64,000 nucleotides of DNA from Welwitschia mirabilis (Eukaryota; Gnetophyta; Gnetopsida; Welwitschiales): the NCBI GenBank assembly GCA_051453625.1, contig JBOZIK010000001.1, forward strand, positions 181,998,726 through 182,062,725, written 5' to 3'. Of this stretch, positions 47,771-60,180 are shown in pieces. Numbering within the stretch: the first letter of the stretch is position 1; each line of letters starts with the position of its first letter. Made by a program: the position numbers and the translations under genes. The notes under the pieces are model-generated. The model had not been told where the DNA came from. It saw nothing but the letters and a program-made list of their open reading frames with translations, and made no database searches.

Positions 47771-48329
47771 AGGTTACTTGAAGTTCAAGGATTGTCATTT
47801 CTTAGGTACGTGCTTTGCATTTTAGTTTAGATATTTTTTTTGTAGTAGCAGTTTACTCTTATAGCAGAAACATAGGTTTTTATTTTTGAATTTTTCATTT
47901 TGCATTCCAAAATAAACACCCTCTCATTTCCCTTATCATCCAAACAATGTGCTATGACTATAGCTTATGAGACTTAGGGCTTTTATTTTTCTTAAGAACT
48001 AGGATTTTCTTATCATTTTTTTTATTATAAAAATAACTTAACAGATGATCATCCATTTTTATTTAGTGTTATTTCATTATTCTATTTTACTTTTTACGTC
48101 TGTTGTGATATAGGTACATCATCTAAATGACCATTAAGATGATGCTTATAAAAAAAAAAAAAAAGCATGTGAGGATATGATAAATTCTGTTAAAAAGATC
48201 AAAGAGATTAGCTATTGATTAAAGAAAACATCAAAGAAGATTTGGTTGACTACGAACTTAACCTAGGTATGCATATCCTAGTTACACAAAATATTTTATG
48301 AGTTCAATAAGATGATTTTTCTGCATTTA
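47771..48329 (+). other. Athila-2 leader
   Basis: Noncoding sequence with a run of 16 A at about 48150-48165. It parallels the leader of Athila-1. Confidence 0.5.
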
Positions 48330-50400
48330 TTCTTTCTAAATCTAATTTTTTAAAAGAAAATTTTTAAAAAGATAGTTTGTAAAAAATTTATTTTACTACA
48401 ATGTTAAATTCATTACAAAAATAAAAAAAGGTTGATTTTCCTAATTCCCCTATTATTATTAAAACCTTTACTACTACCCCTCTAAAACCTAATTTTAATG
48501 TTACCCTTAAGGAACTAATTGCAAATAAGATATGTGAAATTCAAAACCATTTTGAGGTACCTTCTGGTAATGATCTCAAGTAAGAAATTTAAATGCTTAT
48601 TCTATTTTTTTAATAAAGAAAATAATGAAGATCACCTCTAACATATAGTCAACATCAAATAATTAGTACTTACTTTCAAAAATGGGGAAAAAAAATTAGT
48701 GATTATACATGCATGATTATTTTTTTCTATTAGTTTAAAAGGAAAAGCTAAAATATAGTTAAGAACTATTCTACATAAAAGTTTAAAAATAAGGAACCAA
48801 GTTCAAGATGCATTTATNNNNNNNNNNNNNNNNNNNNNNNNNNNNNNNNNNNNNNNNNNNNNNNNNNNNNNNNNNNNNNNNNNNNNNNNNNNNNNNNNNN
48901 NNNNNNNNNNNNNNNNNACTATTCTACATAAAAGTTTAAAAATAAGGAACCAAGTTCAAGATGCATTTATAAAAATATTTATAAGCAAAAAAACCATAAG
49001 AAAAAGAAAGAAAGAAGTAACAAATTTCCAACAACAACCTAATGAAGATTATGCCTTTTCTTATGAATGATTTTTCACTACCATACATTCTAACCTTGTA
49101 GATTCTTTTACTTAAGAAGAATTAGAAGATTATTTCTATAATGAACTCAATATCCAAACAAATAACTTGTAGATTTTTCATGTGAAGAAAATTTGATGAA
49201 TCTTACTTTAGAAAATGCATGGAAATTGTTGAAAGAACTTGTATAAGTAAGTTAGACTCAGTCTAGACCAATATCTAAAGACAATCATACTGTAGGTCAA
49301 ATCATAAAAGATCTTAAATAACTTAAGCAAGAAAAGAAGGAAGTAAAAACAGAAAAATAACCAACAAATGTTATTAAGAATTTCATTGTAACTCTTAAAA
49401 AAACACTTAAATAATCTTAGATGTAAAGGTGGAAATTGAAAAGAGTGTGGCTATAACTCTAAGTTGTGATTTATATGAATATAACTATGATGTAACAAAA
49501 GGATGTCCTTTATTGCCTACTTACAAAGAAAAGATTTATGAAGAAGTGTGTGCATTCAACTAAAACTTTTCAAACTTTAGAATACAAAATCAAAATCAAA
49601 GTCAAAATTAAAACAATTTGAACCTAATATAAATGGACAACTAAAGAAAAATTAAAAAATCTCAAGCAAATCATCCAAATTTTTAATTATTTAGAAATAA
49701 ACTTGAGAGTGATAACTTTCAAACAAATAACTCAAAACTTTTAACCAAGCTATTCAAATTGTTAAGCAAGAAAATAAAACTCTCAAAACCATAATTATCC
49801 ACTTATAAATTCCATTAATGAGTTAAGAAAATATCAAGAGAAGAAAAATTCAAACATTGAAAATCTTATTAATATTTTATAATAAACTATGCTTGCTAAT
49901 TAAAAACTAGAAGGGTCACTTGTAATACAACCTTTACCAAATCCTAATGAAGTAAGAAAAGATTGTAAGGTTATGATAAGAAGTGAAAATGTACAACACC
50001 TCCTACCCATAAGGCTTAAACATCCCAAAATGATAGGAATGATGAAGAAGAAGAGGACATTGAAATCTTAGAAAATCATACTTTCCCTTATTCTTTAAAT
50101 GTTAATAAGACAAATTCCTCTCAAGATAAGGCTAAGAAACCTGTTATTCCTTAGCTTGATAGACTAAATACCAATTCTAACTTTAATGAACATCTTAAAG
50201 TCTACCATTTTGGAAACTTCTATAAGAGAATTTTAAATATTCTAAGTTATGAAAAGATCTAATTAGGAAGAAAAAAAAATAAATTATACCTAGTAAAGTC
50301 TTCCTAGTCCAATCTATAATCAACTTAGTTTTACAAAAATGTCTAAAGTTTAAAGATCCATGGGTAGCAATAGTTACTATTATATTAGAAGAATACAAAA
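48330..50400 (+). pseudogene. gag: Decayed gag of Athila-2
   Basis: ..VTLKELIANKICEIQNHF (about 48500) matches Athila-1 at 2455. CDLYEYNYDVTKGCPLLPTY (about 49463) is a Cys/His block with three of its metal-binding positions still readable, followed by KEKIYEEVCAFN. A 100-base gap (48818-48917) lies inside, flanked by identical 53-bp copies. The rest is Asn/Lys-rich with many TAA stops. Confidence 0.75.
48818..48917. other. Assembly gap (100 N) flanked by 53-bp identical copies
   Basis: 48765-48817 equals 48918-48970 exactly, and Athila-1 gag shows no such duplication. An unmerged contig overlap is likely. Confidence 0.9.
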
Positions 50401-50460
50401 ATATAAAATCACCCTTAATCAATATAGGATCAAGTGTTAACATTATGCCTTTACACATTC
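50401..50460 (+). pseudogene. Truncated protease of Athila-2 and pol-deletion junction
   Basis: The frame reads SPLINIGSSVNIMPLHIH, the start of Athila protease. At about 50450-50457 it passes into TTTATGAACTTCATT, which matches Athila-1 17949 onward, after integrase. About 3.6 kb of pol is therefore missing. A short ACA/CATTCATA overlap at the join suggests microhomology-mediated deletion. Confidence 0.8.
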
Positions 50461-52380
50461 ATATGTTTATGAACTTCATTTTGAAGGAAGATGCCTAGAT
50501 TCTTGTATTTTTTTTTAATGGTATGAGCTATTTAGTTATTTAGAAATATTCTTATCTATATTTAATCTCATTTATTAACCTTTATCTTTTTTAGTATGTA
50601 ATCATTTGGGAATTATTTATGTTAAAAAAATTATAACCATGATTTCTTATACTTATTCTAAAATACAAGGTCATATGATGTCCTACCATACTAGGATAAA
50701 TTTTTTTGAAAGAAATCTTTGGTAGTGTTGATAGTTATGGGAACTCCATTGGAGGGTTAATTGGCCATGCTTTAGAGGTCTTTACTTATTTGATTATGGA
50801 TACACTCCCTTTACCATGAAAAGTAGTAATAAACCTTTAAGCTTATGGGATTAGTGGTGTTCCTAGTTAGAACCATTTCTTTTTTTTTTTAGACTCTTAG
50901 CATTTCCATATGATCATTTTACTTTTGAGGATTTGAATGTGTTTTAGAGTATGAGTGGGTGAGTACATTTCTAAGTAGCTTTTGATCTTTGATCTCATTA
51001 TAATCACTTCCTTACTAAGTGAAACTTTATGGAGTTAAAATATTTTATCATGCATTTTTACTTAAGTGGATTTATGATATTTTTTAATGGGGTTTTCTAG
51101 GTTAGAATTTAGGATAGATAAGCTATCTTATTCATGTTACTTATGTTATTATTTTAAAGTCATTTCTGTACCTTTTCATCCTTATCTAGGACCTTATCAT
51201 TTAGTAGTTTCTTTGTTATTATCCATGTCATTTTTATTACTAAAACTTGATTTTATTTTAGAATTTTAATTAGACAATCATATCTTATTTTTCACAATTT
51301 TTATGAGTTTCCTTTGAATATTTTGGAGTTCTACATATTTTTAGGATTACGTATTAGTTTGAGAACATTTTTTCAATTTTCTTTTATAGCTATCATCTTA
51401 CTTATTTCAATTTTAATCATCATATCTTTCAATTATTTTATAATTTTCTGATCATTCTCATTTGTCATGACTCTTTATCATTCCCATTTTTCTGAGCTTT
51501 CTAATACATTTAGATACCTTCACATTGATTCTTGATCTTAACTTGTTTGACTAACATCTCAATATTTCTAAAATTTTTCAAAGTATTATCGTTCACTTGG
51601 TCATCCAAATAATACCAGAGGATGACAATGAGATTTTTCCTGATAATCGTCCAAGGGTTGTCATCTAGATGACATGACTAAATGATAGTGAAATAAAACT
51701 ATGGCTTGAATTTTTTCCCTTATTTTTCTTCCATTCTCTATCATTTCTACCTATTCTCTAAAGATATGATAATGTCTTGGGTTCCTGCCAATGTACTCGA
51801 ACTTATCCTAGTGAAATTTGTGCTCTAGATTTTTAGATTTTATTAGATTAAGAAAAGTGAGGTATACTTTTCTCTCTCCTATTTTTTCCCTCCATTTTCG
51901 AGCCTTCTAGTACATAGTTTTCATGTATATTATCTAGTTTTTCATGCTTTTCACTTTAGAACTTATTGATCTAGTTTTCATTGTGTATTTTACAAGTTAT
52001 AATGAATTGTTTACTTTATGAGGTACAATTAGGTTTTTAACTTTAAACCTTACTTCGCATGAATTATAAGCTAAAATGTAGTGGTACCTTAGGAAGAATT
52101 GATTAGTACAATGCACTGTACATTTCTAGCAAATTAAATTTTTCATTTAAGTAGTTTCATTTTTTACTTTATGTGGGGCCCAATTAATTTAATTTTTTAA
52201 CATTTTTTTTCAAATTTTTGTTTGCATGAATAGGTAATTCAGGATGTATTAACACTTTTGAGGGGAGTGACATATATTTTAAATATTTTACACATTAAAA
52301 ACTAATTTATGAGGTAGTTTCAAGCTTCCATGTGATACAACTTAGAGATTAATGCTTGATTTTGTATGACATTTTTTTCA
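50461..52380 (+). other. Athila-2 region between the pol scar and the 3' ORF
   Basis: The first kilobase aligns with Athila-1 17945-19000. No sustained frame is seen until about 52200. The 60-codon frame at 51087-51269 is not preserved in Athila-1. Confidence 0.6.
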
Positions 52381-53609
52381 TATTTATCACTAAGTAGGAT
52401 ACACACACATAGAGCTAAATAGGCCAAGGTATAATATAAGGCTATTGAGTAAGATATCAGCTCATTGGCATCACCAGATGTTAAGTGAGCATAGATGGTC
52501 CATCCTCCACCTCAACATGCTAGATCACTGACTATTCACATCATGGCCATTCATGTTGAAAGGTACTTTAGTGATTTCATGATTCATGTAGATCTTTAGG
52601 GGCATTAGAGACTTACAAACTTACAAATCTGGTGAATATTAGATGCATAAGGGATGTATCATATATCAAAGACGATGGAGTTTTATGATATGATACATAT
52701 ATAGTGGCATCCTAATGTTTATGGCTAGCTTGTGGATATGATAGTAACTACTATTTAAGAATATGATATTTCCATTCTTCTAAACTACATTATTGGAGTG
52801 ACTAATCTTGGTGGTATCATGAGTACACACATACATTCAATTGGTGACATAGAGAAGCATCATGTTTATGGTGCAACATTTAATATGTTAGTAGATCTGA
52901 CTTTGGATATGTAGGGAGTTTTGATTACATAATTGACACCTACTTATTAGACCCTACATAGAGGGATAATTCAGAACATTAACCCATTATTCCATAATAA
53001 TTACACTATGGTAGTACATTTGTAGATATTAATAGTGTTTAGGTAGAATGAATAGATGGATTTATTGACATTCATCTACAAGAAACTCAGGTTAATGTTA
53101 GAGGTACATCAGATTTAGACTCTGGGATATCCATGCCTTTGCTCATCCATGTTCAGATGATTCGAAATACAAAGACTATAGGTGAGTAAGATTCACACAC
53201 GTTTATACTTTATCTCATTATGTATTGGATATGAACATATAAGAGAGACAAAGAGATCCCAAGTTTAGAGATCTTTAGTTTGTGTTACTATGGAATAGAT
53301 TCAAGCTCTCCTAATAGAGATAAATGAGGCCATCAGAGTGATTGTAGATTCAGATGTCTCTACACTAGAGCATAGGATCCAAATAGTTAATAGAAGAGTA
53401 CAATACACTAAGAAGTAGCTAGTTAATATGTGATAGTGCATCTTATATATAGAGCATGGTGTGATGACATATCTTCTAGAGACAGTTAGAGTACAAGGAG
53501 ATGAGACAACACATATGATTAAAAAATGACTTAATCACTATTTCCCTATAGATTCTAAGAATCCTCCCTCTTCTTCTTTTACACCTGAGATTACTCCACA
53601 TTAATAATT
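52381..53609 (+). pseudogene. Colinear ORF of about 400 codons in the envelope-like position of Athila-2
   Basis: One frame runs from about 52381 to the double stop TAATAA at 53604-53609. I found no frameshift; about thirty internal stops are TAG, TAA or TGA, mostly explained by CAG, CAA, CGA or TGG decay. Fragments include HPPPQHARSLTIHIMAIHVE, EYDISILLNYIIGVTNLGGI, GDIEKHHVYGATFNMLVDLT and, near the end, DVSTLEHRIQIVNRRV, which looks helical. The C-terminus is Pro/Ser-rich. The true start is not visible; the frame may begin near 52200. Athila elements often carry an extra ORF here, called envelope-like or Athila ORF. I cannot assign the protein by sequence and its function is unknown. Athila-1 lacks it. 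Confidence 0.65.
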
Positions 53610-54156
53610 TATCATGACTAGATGATGGAAGTTACTTCTTGTTATTGTATTTTTATATATTATCCTCTAGGTATTGTATAAAACTTATGATTTATATATA
53701 GATATCTTATTTTTAAGTATCGTCATATTGTATGTTTTTATTAATGGATGTCATGCATATTTTTCACATATCATATTTGATACTTCATGATGAGGATGAT
53801 TGATGTATACATGATCATTTCATTTATCTATTATAAATTTGAGTGGGGGGCTATTAATTACCACTGTGTTTAATATTATCTTTTTAAAAAAATTTTCATA
53901 GGCTTCTATTTTTTAAGGAAAATATTTAACTTATCATTCCCATCATCATATGGATGACCACTAGGATCACAGTATGGCTAGTTGTGCTACATAGGTGAAA
54001 TGTTTAGTTATCTATTTTTGACTTTTCTGTCTTGTATTCTGAGATTTCTGAAAATATTTTTGAGTTTATTTCACAATTTCTTAGTTGATATATTATTAGT
54101 TAATTAGTCTTGCAATTATAATTGTTTACTTAGTTTTATCATGGATTAACAAGGCT
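53610..54156 (+). other. Athila-2 3' untranslated region
   Basis: AT-rich; blocks such as GAGTGGGGGGCTATTAATTA (53841) are additional purine-rich runs. No frame. Confidence 0.5.
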
Positions 54157-54166
54157 AAGTGAGGGG
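54157..54166 (+). promoter_or_regulatory. Polypurine tract of Athila-2
   Basis: AAGTGAGGGG, then CTA and the LTR start, as in Athila-1. Confidence 0.8.
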
Positions 54167-54169
54167 CTA

Positions 54170-55370
54170 TGTTGTACTACCAAATTATATGTATTTGATA
54201 AGGTGTTTTAAGTAGTTTTACAAAACATTAGATAGGTTTATGCTAAGTTTTGATGATAATGAAGAGATAAGGAAAATGTCATGTAAACATGCAATATTCA
54301 TACATTTAATAGCATTTAAAAAAATTTACAATACTTTATATTTGAGGCGATAATCCTATAATCAAAGAGGCTAATGCAATACAAGAAATACTTCACAAAA
54401 TTCCATCATCCACTTACTCATCTAAATGATTATATGGATGAAAAAAATACTTAACCTAAGAAGGATGCTTACTAGATTAATCTAGAAGTTGATGTGAAAC
54501 TCATATGATGTGGCATCATCTCTAGTGGTGTCTAGACGACATGTAGAATGACACCTAAAATAAATGCTTCACCAAACTTTATTAAATTCTAGCCATGTGG
54601 TTGCAACATTTTGCATAGTTATAGGGTTAATAGCACATCTATTTGTATTTTCTAATTTAAGAGTTTATTTTGTAATAGATACCTCCTTCATCATTGATTT
54701 TTATTTTATCTTATTTAGAACCGAAAATTTTCATGACAATAGATCAAAGGATAAGATATCCATCCATTATTATTGTAAACAGATATTTCCCTTTATGTTG
54801 GAATATGTTTTCTTCATTGAGGTGCTTATGCTTTGTAACACAAATACTGATCCACTTTTAGTCAAAATTCTATTTTTCTTTTTATCTATTTTATTATATA
54901 CATCTTCTTATGTTTTATTTTTCTTTTTATTTTGTGAAACCTTTTTTAACAATATAAATCATGGGGAAACCTTTGATAAGGTTAACATATTAGTTTAGGT
55001 GCATCAAATTTCATTTCTTATATTAATTTTGCATTATTTTCATATTCTATTTGACATATCTCATAGCTCAAGTTGGTCTTAGTTTGGTGACAAGTTTTTT
55101 TGATTGATCTATATTATATAGGACTGATATTCATGATAGATTGATTTGGTAATTGAATAAAAGTTACATTTAGAGTATGACTGATATTTCATTTACATAG
55201 TGTGTTGATTTGCATTATTATTTTTGCATCATTGTTTTATTCTACTTTAAAGTTACATAGTATTTGGGTCAGTCCCATCTATATTAGTATGTTGTATTGT
55301 GTAAAACCTATATATTTATAATTTATAAGATTTACTTAAGAATGTAACGTTTGCACAAATACACATAACA
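54170..55370 (+). repeat. 3' LTR of Athila-2
   Basis: 1201 bp from TGTTGTACTACC to ..ACACATAACA. The 144-codon frame at 54564-54998 lies wholly inside it. The 5' LTR has the same MLHQT start but is broken by the gap, so it is not annotated as a gene. Confidence 0.9.
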
Positions 55371-57640
55371 ATAGCTCTAGAGTTTTATAAAATGATAGCT
55401 CTAGGGAGCATATAACATGAATGCCTTAAGAAGACATACTCTATCTTATGTCCTCTAAGATATACAAAATATGCTCCTAAGTCTTATTATTTTTATTTAG
55501 TTGAATATAGATCATTTAAATCATATTCATGTGAGAATTAGTAGCACTTCTAAAGTAAGTAACATAGGAGAAACAAGTGAAGGTGTAGGCTCAGGATGAA
55601 TAATACAAGAAATAGGTCCTACCTAAAAAAGGTTCATGTGAATGAGGAGGAGATATTTTAATAATTAAGAAGGATATAAGGTAGTGATAATTATCATTAT
55701 AAAAGGCACATTGTATGCATGTCTCAACTCCATAATTAATCCTTCTTCATAAAGCTTTTTCATCTCGAATTGGAGATTAGTAAAATATATACTTAAAACT
55801 TCATCATTTATGAATTATTATGGGTGTAAAATATATCCAATGTAAAAATTTTAGATGATATAATATTACCTCATCATGATGTCCCCTAAGAGGTACAAGC
55901 ATATAGCTAAAAATGAGATGAAGAACTGTATAGAAAGAGATAAGATGATATACTTTGAAGGTAGTAGCTAATTCCCACTTGAAATATCATACACATAGAT
56001 CATGATTATTATCAAATCTATTCTTAAACCTTAAACCTTTAAAATCTAAATTAGATATACCATTTTATGAAATTCTAAAATTCTTTACATTAATATCTAG
56101 CATGACCTTAATCTCAACTCCAAGATCTTTTGTTTTGAAGATGGATCTCTATAGGAAAACATTATCAACATTAGCATATAAAAGGTCATTAACTTCTATA
56201 ATTTTTTGAAGTTAATAATGAAGAATCAATATCCATTTCTAATAGTTAAGTATGTTTAAAACTATATTGGTGAGAATTTGAAAGGTTTTGATCTCTAGTT
56301 CTCTTTCTTTCACAACTATTTTTATCTTGAACTTTATTTCAAATCCAAGAATTTCTTCAAATGAAATTTTGGTATAGAGTCCTATTAGTTGAAAGATAGA
56401 GGCCTAAGGTTCCTTTTCTTTTCTACAATAGGCCATATTTACACTTAAACAATAGTGCTAGCATATGATATAATGAGAATTAGATATATAATAAAGTAGA
56501 GTAAAACACTATCACATGTAAGCATCAAGTAAAATAGAATTTGGTAAAATACACATATTAAAGAATCATTATAAACATAAGAAAAAGAATATGAAGATAT
56601 TTTATCAACCATTTATTATAAAAATAAATTTAAGTGAATTAGATAAGAATTAAAAGATGTATGAGATCAAATAATCAAAGAAAAGAACATATATTATGCA
56701 TCTTAAAATAGGTAGCAAGCCTAGAATACACATTATATGTCCTAAAATAATTATCAAGCCTAGAGAACCATCATGTTGTAATTAAAAAATTTATATATTT
56801 TTTAATGCCATATTAAAGATATGAGTAAAATAAAAAAAACTCTAGAAAATGCAAAACAATCTAGATAAAAAGATGTTATTCTAAGAAATTCATGACTGAA
56901 AAGATGTGAAACATAACTAAAATAAATACAATCAAGAACATGTAAAAGAGAACTAAGTTTGAGATAGACATAATATTTAAAGATTATAGAAAAAAATAAA
57001 TAAATAAAAGGAATTCATTAAAACCTAAATAAAGTTTCAAAGGATAGGTTGAATATTAATCAAAAAGTGTAGAACAAGCTTGGAAGAGATCAAAACATTA
57101 AAAATATGTACTAGGAGAAAAATAGAAACATACTAAAAAATGATCAAAATAAAGAATCCTAGGTAAGTTTATATACTTTTCCTAAACATGAAGGTGGACT
57201 ATTAATCGTGGAGTATGGGAAATTAAGCATTGTAATAAAAAAATGCACTTTTAATAGGTTAGGATTAATCTTAAAGTACTAGCAATTAACCAACTGAGAT
57301 ATAGAATAATGGATAGAAAGGAGGATGATCAACCTTAATAAAGCTAAGAGTTAATTATGAGATCATTTTAGTACAAATAATATTATCCAGATGATAATAG
57401 AAATCAACCTTAGAAAGTTTACTAAAGTAGTTAACTTAAGGAAATAAAAGAGAAAGGGAGGAAGGGAAAAATTAAATATTAATGAAAAACGATCAACATG
57501 ATAATGGAGATCAATCTTAGAATGTTTAGAGAATTAGTAAAGTTAAGCACAGAAGGAGCAAAAAAAACATTAAATATTTATGGAAAAGGCCAATATTAGT
57601 AATATGTAGAGAGAAACAAAACAATCTATAGATAAAGATT
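55371..57640 (-). pseudogene. Minus-strand ORF remnants downstream of copia A pol
   Basis: On the minus strand from about 56200 to 55480 there are long stretches with few stops (..LAICLYLLGDIMM.., ..FEMKKLYEEGLIMELRHAYN.., ..HPEPTPSLVSPMLL..). They are not RT, RNase H or integrase. The position after copia RNase H fits the extra ORF of SIRE-type elements. The ORF seems to continue at 45890-45480 on the far side of Athila-2. From 56450 to 57640 nothing is recognised. Confidence 0.4.
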
Positions 57641-58150
57641 TGATTAAAAGATCTAAAAATTGACATTTAGTGGGTATGTATTCAAGATGAATGTTACTAT
57701 TGTTAACATGATCATGAACAAAATAATGAAAGATACAAATATGTTTAATTCTTAAGTGTGAGATAGTTTTTTTAGAAATTTATCATGCTAGAATTATCAT
57801 TATAGATTAGAGGGTTTAATTCATATATGTATAAATCCTTGAAAATGTAGTGAATCTATATAACTTAAGAAATAAAATAATTAATTGAGACATATTTAGA
57901 TTTATCTATAGATAAAACTACTAAAGTTTACTCATTACTAGATTAGTTAACCAAATAAGAATCAAGAAAAGAATAATTACCATTAATACTCCTCCTATCA
58001 TGTTTATATGTACTCCAATCAGCATTAGAATATGTAGATAGGTGAATGTTTTTATTTTTATAAAAGGAAATACAATAATGAAAAGTTATGTTCACCAAGC
58101 TTATAATCATTCTAAAGCCATGAAATGTGATTATTTAGATTTATCTTGGC
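57641..58150 (-). pseudogene. Copia A: decayed RNase H
   Basis: Minus strand: TYSNADWSTYKHDRRSINGN (about 58020), then LVVLSIDKSKYVSIN and IYNDNSSMINF. These match the copia RNase H series with the conserved Asp-Trp and the block normally read as SxAEAEY, here altered. Confidence 0.8.
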
Positions 58151-59080
58151 ACTTGGTGTAAATTTATACTAGAGAAATGATGTCATATCTACTAAAAGTA
58201 AGATAGAATAATCTTTCAATCATGATACAATATGTATCTACATCCTCTTCTTATTTTTTTACATCTATTACTATTGATTTAATTTTTGACATTACATACT
58301 TTTTCATAATCTTACCTATAAATTTCTATTTTAATAAAAATACACCATATTACTTTCATTTTTTTAATGACCAAGAAATATCTAAAGTTGACATAAATTT
58401 CTTATTTCAAAATGATTAGTTATTAATTTTACAAAATCTTAAGATATGAAATTAAGAGCTTCACCAAACATAATATTAATAATGTAAATTTGAATAATAA
58501 GAAAATAATTTTAAATTTTCTTTACAAAAAAAATATTTATCTAATTTATAGTGAATGAATTTATTTTCAAGAAATAAGAGGTAAGATTTTCATACTAGTT
58601 TCTTAGAGCTTATTTTAAGCTATACAAATCATTCTTTAATCTATAAACATGGTTAGGTAATCTAGTTCCTCAAAACTAGGAGATTGTTCTAGATAAAATA
58701 ATTCATTTATCATACCATTTAAACATTTACTCTTCATGTCACTTTGATAAATTTTAAGGTTGAAATAGCTAGACGTAGTAAGAAATATCAAGAAAGGTAC
58801 AAGTGAAAGCCATTCTAGTTATGATGGAGAAGGTATTATCAAAATCAATTCCTTTCATTTGAGTATATATTTGAGTAACAAGCCTATCTTTATTTCTTAT
58901 TACTTTATATTTCTTATTAAATGTATTCTTGAAGACTCACTTGATTCCAATTATATTATGATATTTAGATCTTGGTACAAGTTTTTATACACCTTTTTTA
59001 TTAACTTGATTAAGTTCTTCTTTTATTGCTAACATTTAACTCTTATCATATTTAAATTCTTTAAAGGTTCTAGGCTTTAA
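58151..59080 (-). pseudogene. Copia A: decayed reverse transcriptase
   Basis: Minus strand: KEELNQVNKKGV and LVPRSKYHNIIGIK (about 58980), RNKDRLVTQIYTQMKGIDFD (about 58870), NHVYRLKNDLYSLK (about 58650), and a block near 58475 reading IYIINIMFGE. In that block the two catalytic Asp of the YxDD motif are lost. The region ends with a LFYLTF block near 58200. The 65-codon plus-strand frame at 58222-58419 is a shadow. Confidence 0.85.
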
Positions 59081-60180
59081 CATAAAAACAAAATACACAT
59101 AAGAACATATTGAAATTATAGTATTTCTATCATCACATACATTAGTAATAACTACATCTATTAATAAATCTATTGAAACTATAATGTCTCTTTAAGTTTG
59201 AGAGGAATTATAGGTTTTAAAATCCTTTGCAAAAGTAGGTTTTTATAAAGAGTAGGATGTAAAGGGTTGAGAAGTTAGAATTTGATTGTTTGATCTTATT
59301 CTCTTAGATATCATATTACCACCTTTATCATATTTACAAAGTTGCTTTCATTTTCATCTATCTTCACATGCACAACTTCCTCTACTACTAAGAGTATTAA
59401 AAACTATATAAGCCTTTATATTTTTAAAGTAGCTTAGAAAGATATGTTTAACTACTTTGCATGAAAATTTTAAAGGTTATTTAAATTTTTCAAAATATAG
59501 CTCTTACTTCCAAAAATATTAGAATATGACATGTTGAAATTTGTACCTTTTCAAACTTCATAAGAAGCCTTTACTATTTTAGGTCTATAAAAAAAAATCT
59601 ATTGGAAATATGGCAAGAAATGTTAAAATCTTCAACCTAGAAATGTTTTAGTAAACCCTTATCTTGTAGCATGGTACTACTCATTTCTTGAAATAACTTA
59701 TTTTTTTCTTTTTACTAGATCTTTTTGTTGGGGAGTTCTAAAAGCTAAAAATTCATGCATTATCCCTTTGTTGTCACAAAAGTTTTCAAATATTTCATTC
59801 TCAATATTTCCTTCATGATCAAGTCTAATTTTTTACATGTTATTCCCACTTCATTCTCCAATATTTTTCATAATATTTTAAATTTATCTCTTGCATCACT
59901 CTCATATATAAGTAATAGCACCTAAAAAAACCTAGAAAAGTTATTAACAACAATAATAACATACTTTTTTTTTTTCTATCAGAGGTAGGCCAAACTAGAT
60001 ATAGATTTAAGAGATATAAAGGTTTTACCAAATTGACATGATCAAACTTGGAAAAATGTATCCTAATCTGTTTTCCTAGTTAATTAGCTCTACAGAATAC
60101 ATCTTCGATTTGGTCTATTTTATAAATTACTTTTACTAATTTATGTTTTTAGTAATGTTGTATAAATTTTTAAAATTAAC
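59081..60180 (-). pseudogene. Copia A: decayed integrase and linker
   Basis: Minus strand: a CRANQLGKQ block (about 60105), which is the end of the zinc-binding part, then FDHVNLVKPLYLLNLYLVWP, MLLLLLITFLGFF and CKK..L..E with the core acidic positions (59990-59760). DNKG.MHEF-like sequence follows (about 59770). The 63-codon frame 60031-59840 lies inside. From 59480 to 59081 is the linker to RT. Confidence 0.82.

Larger units (their letters stand above)
45891..55370 (+). mobile_element. Athila-2: Athila-like element with pol deletion
   Basis: LTRs at 45891-47749 and 54170-55370 align. A tRNA-Asp primer site, gag and protease start follow the first. RT, RNase H and integrase are missing: the protease frame at 50401-50455 runs directly into sequence matching the post-integrase region of Athila-1 (17945 onward). 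A frame of about 400 codons lies before the 3' LTR. The family is the same as Athila-1 by gag, primer site, purine tract and 3' region. A GCTCT pentamer occurs next to the left LTR and 3 bases beyond the right one, but not adjacent, so no target duplication is claimed. Confidence 0.85.

Noticed and set aside
54564-54998. 144-codon hydrophobic frame that could be a membrane protein
   Set aside because: It lies wholly within the Athila-2 3' LTR; the hydrophobicity follows from T-rich sequence, and the 5' copy cannot confirm it.
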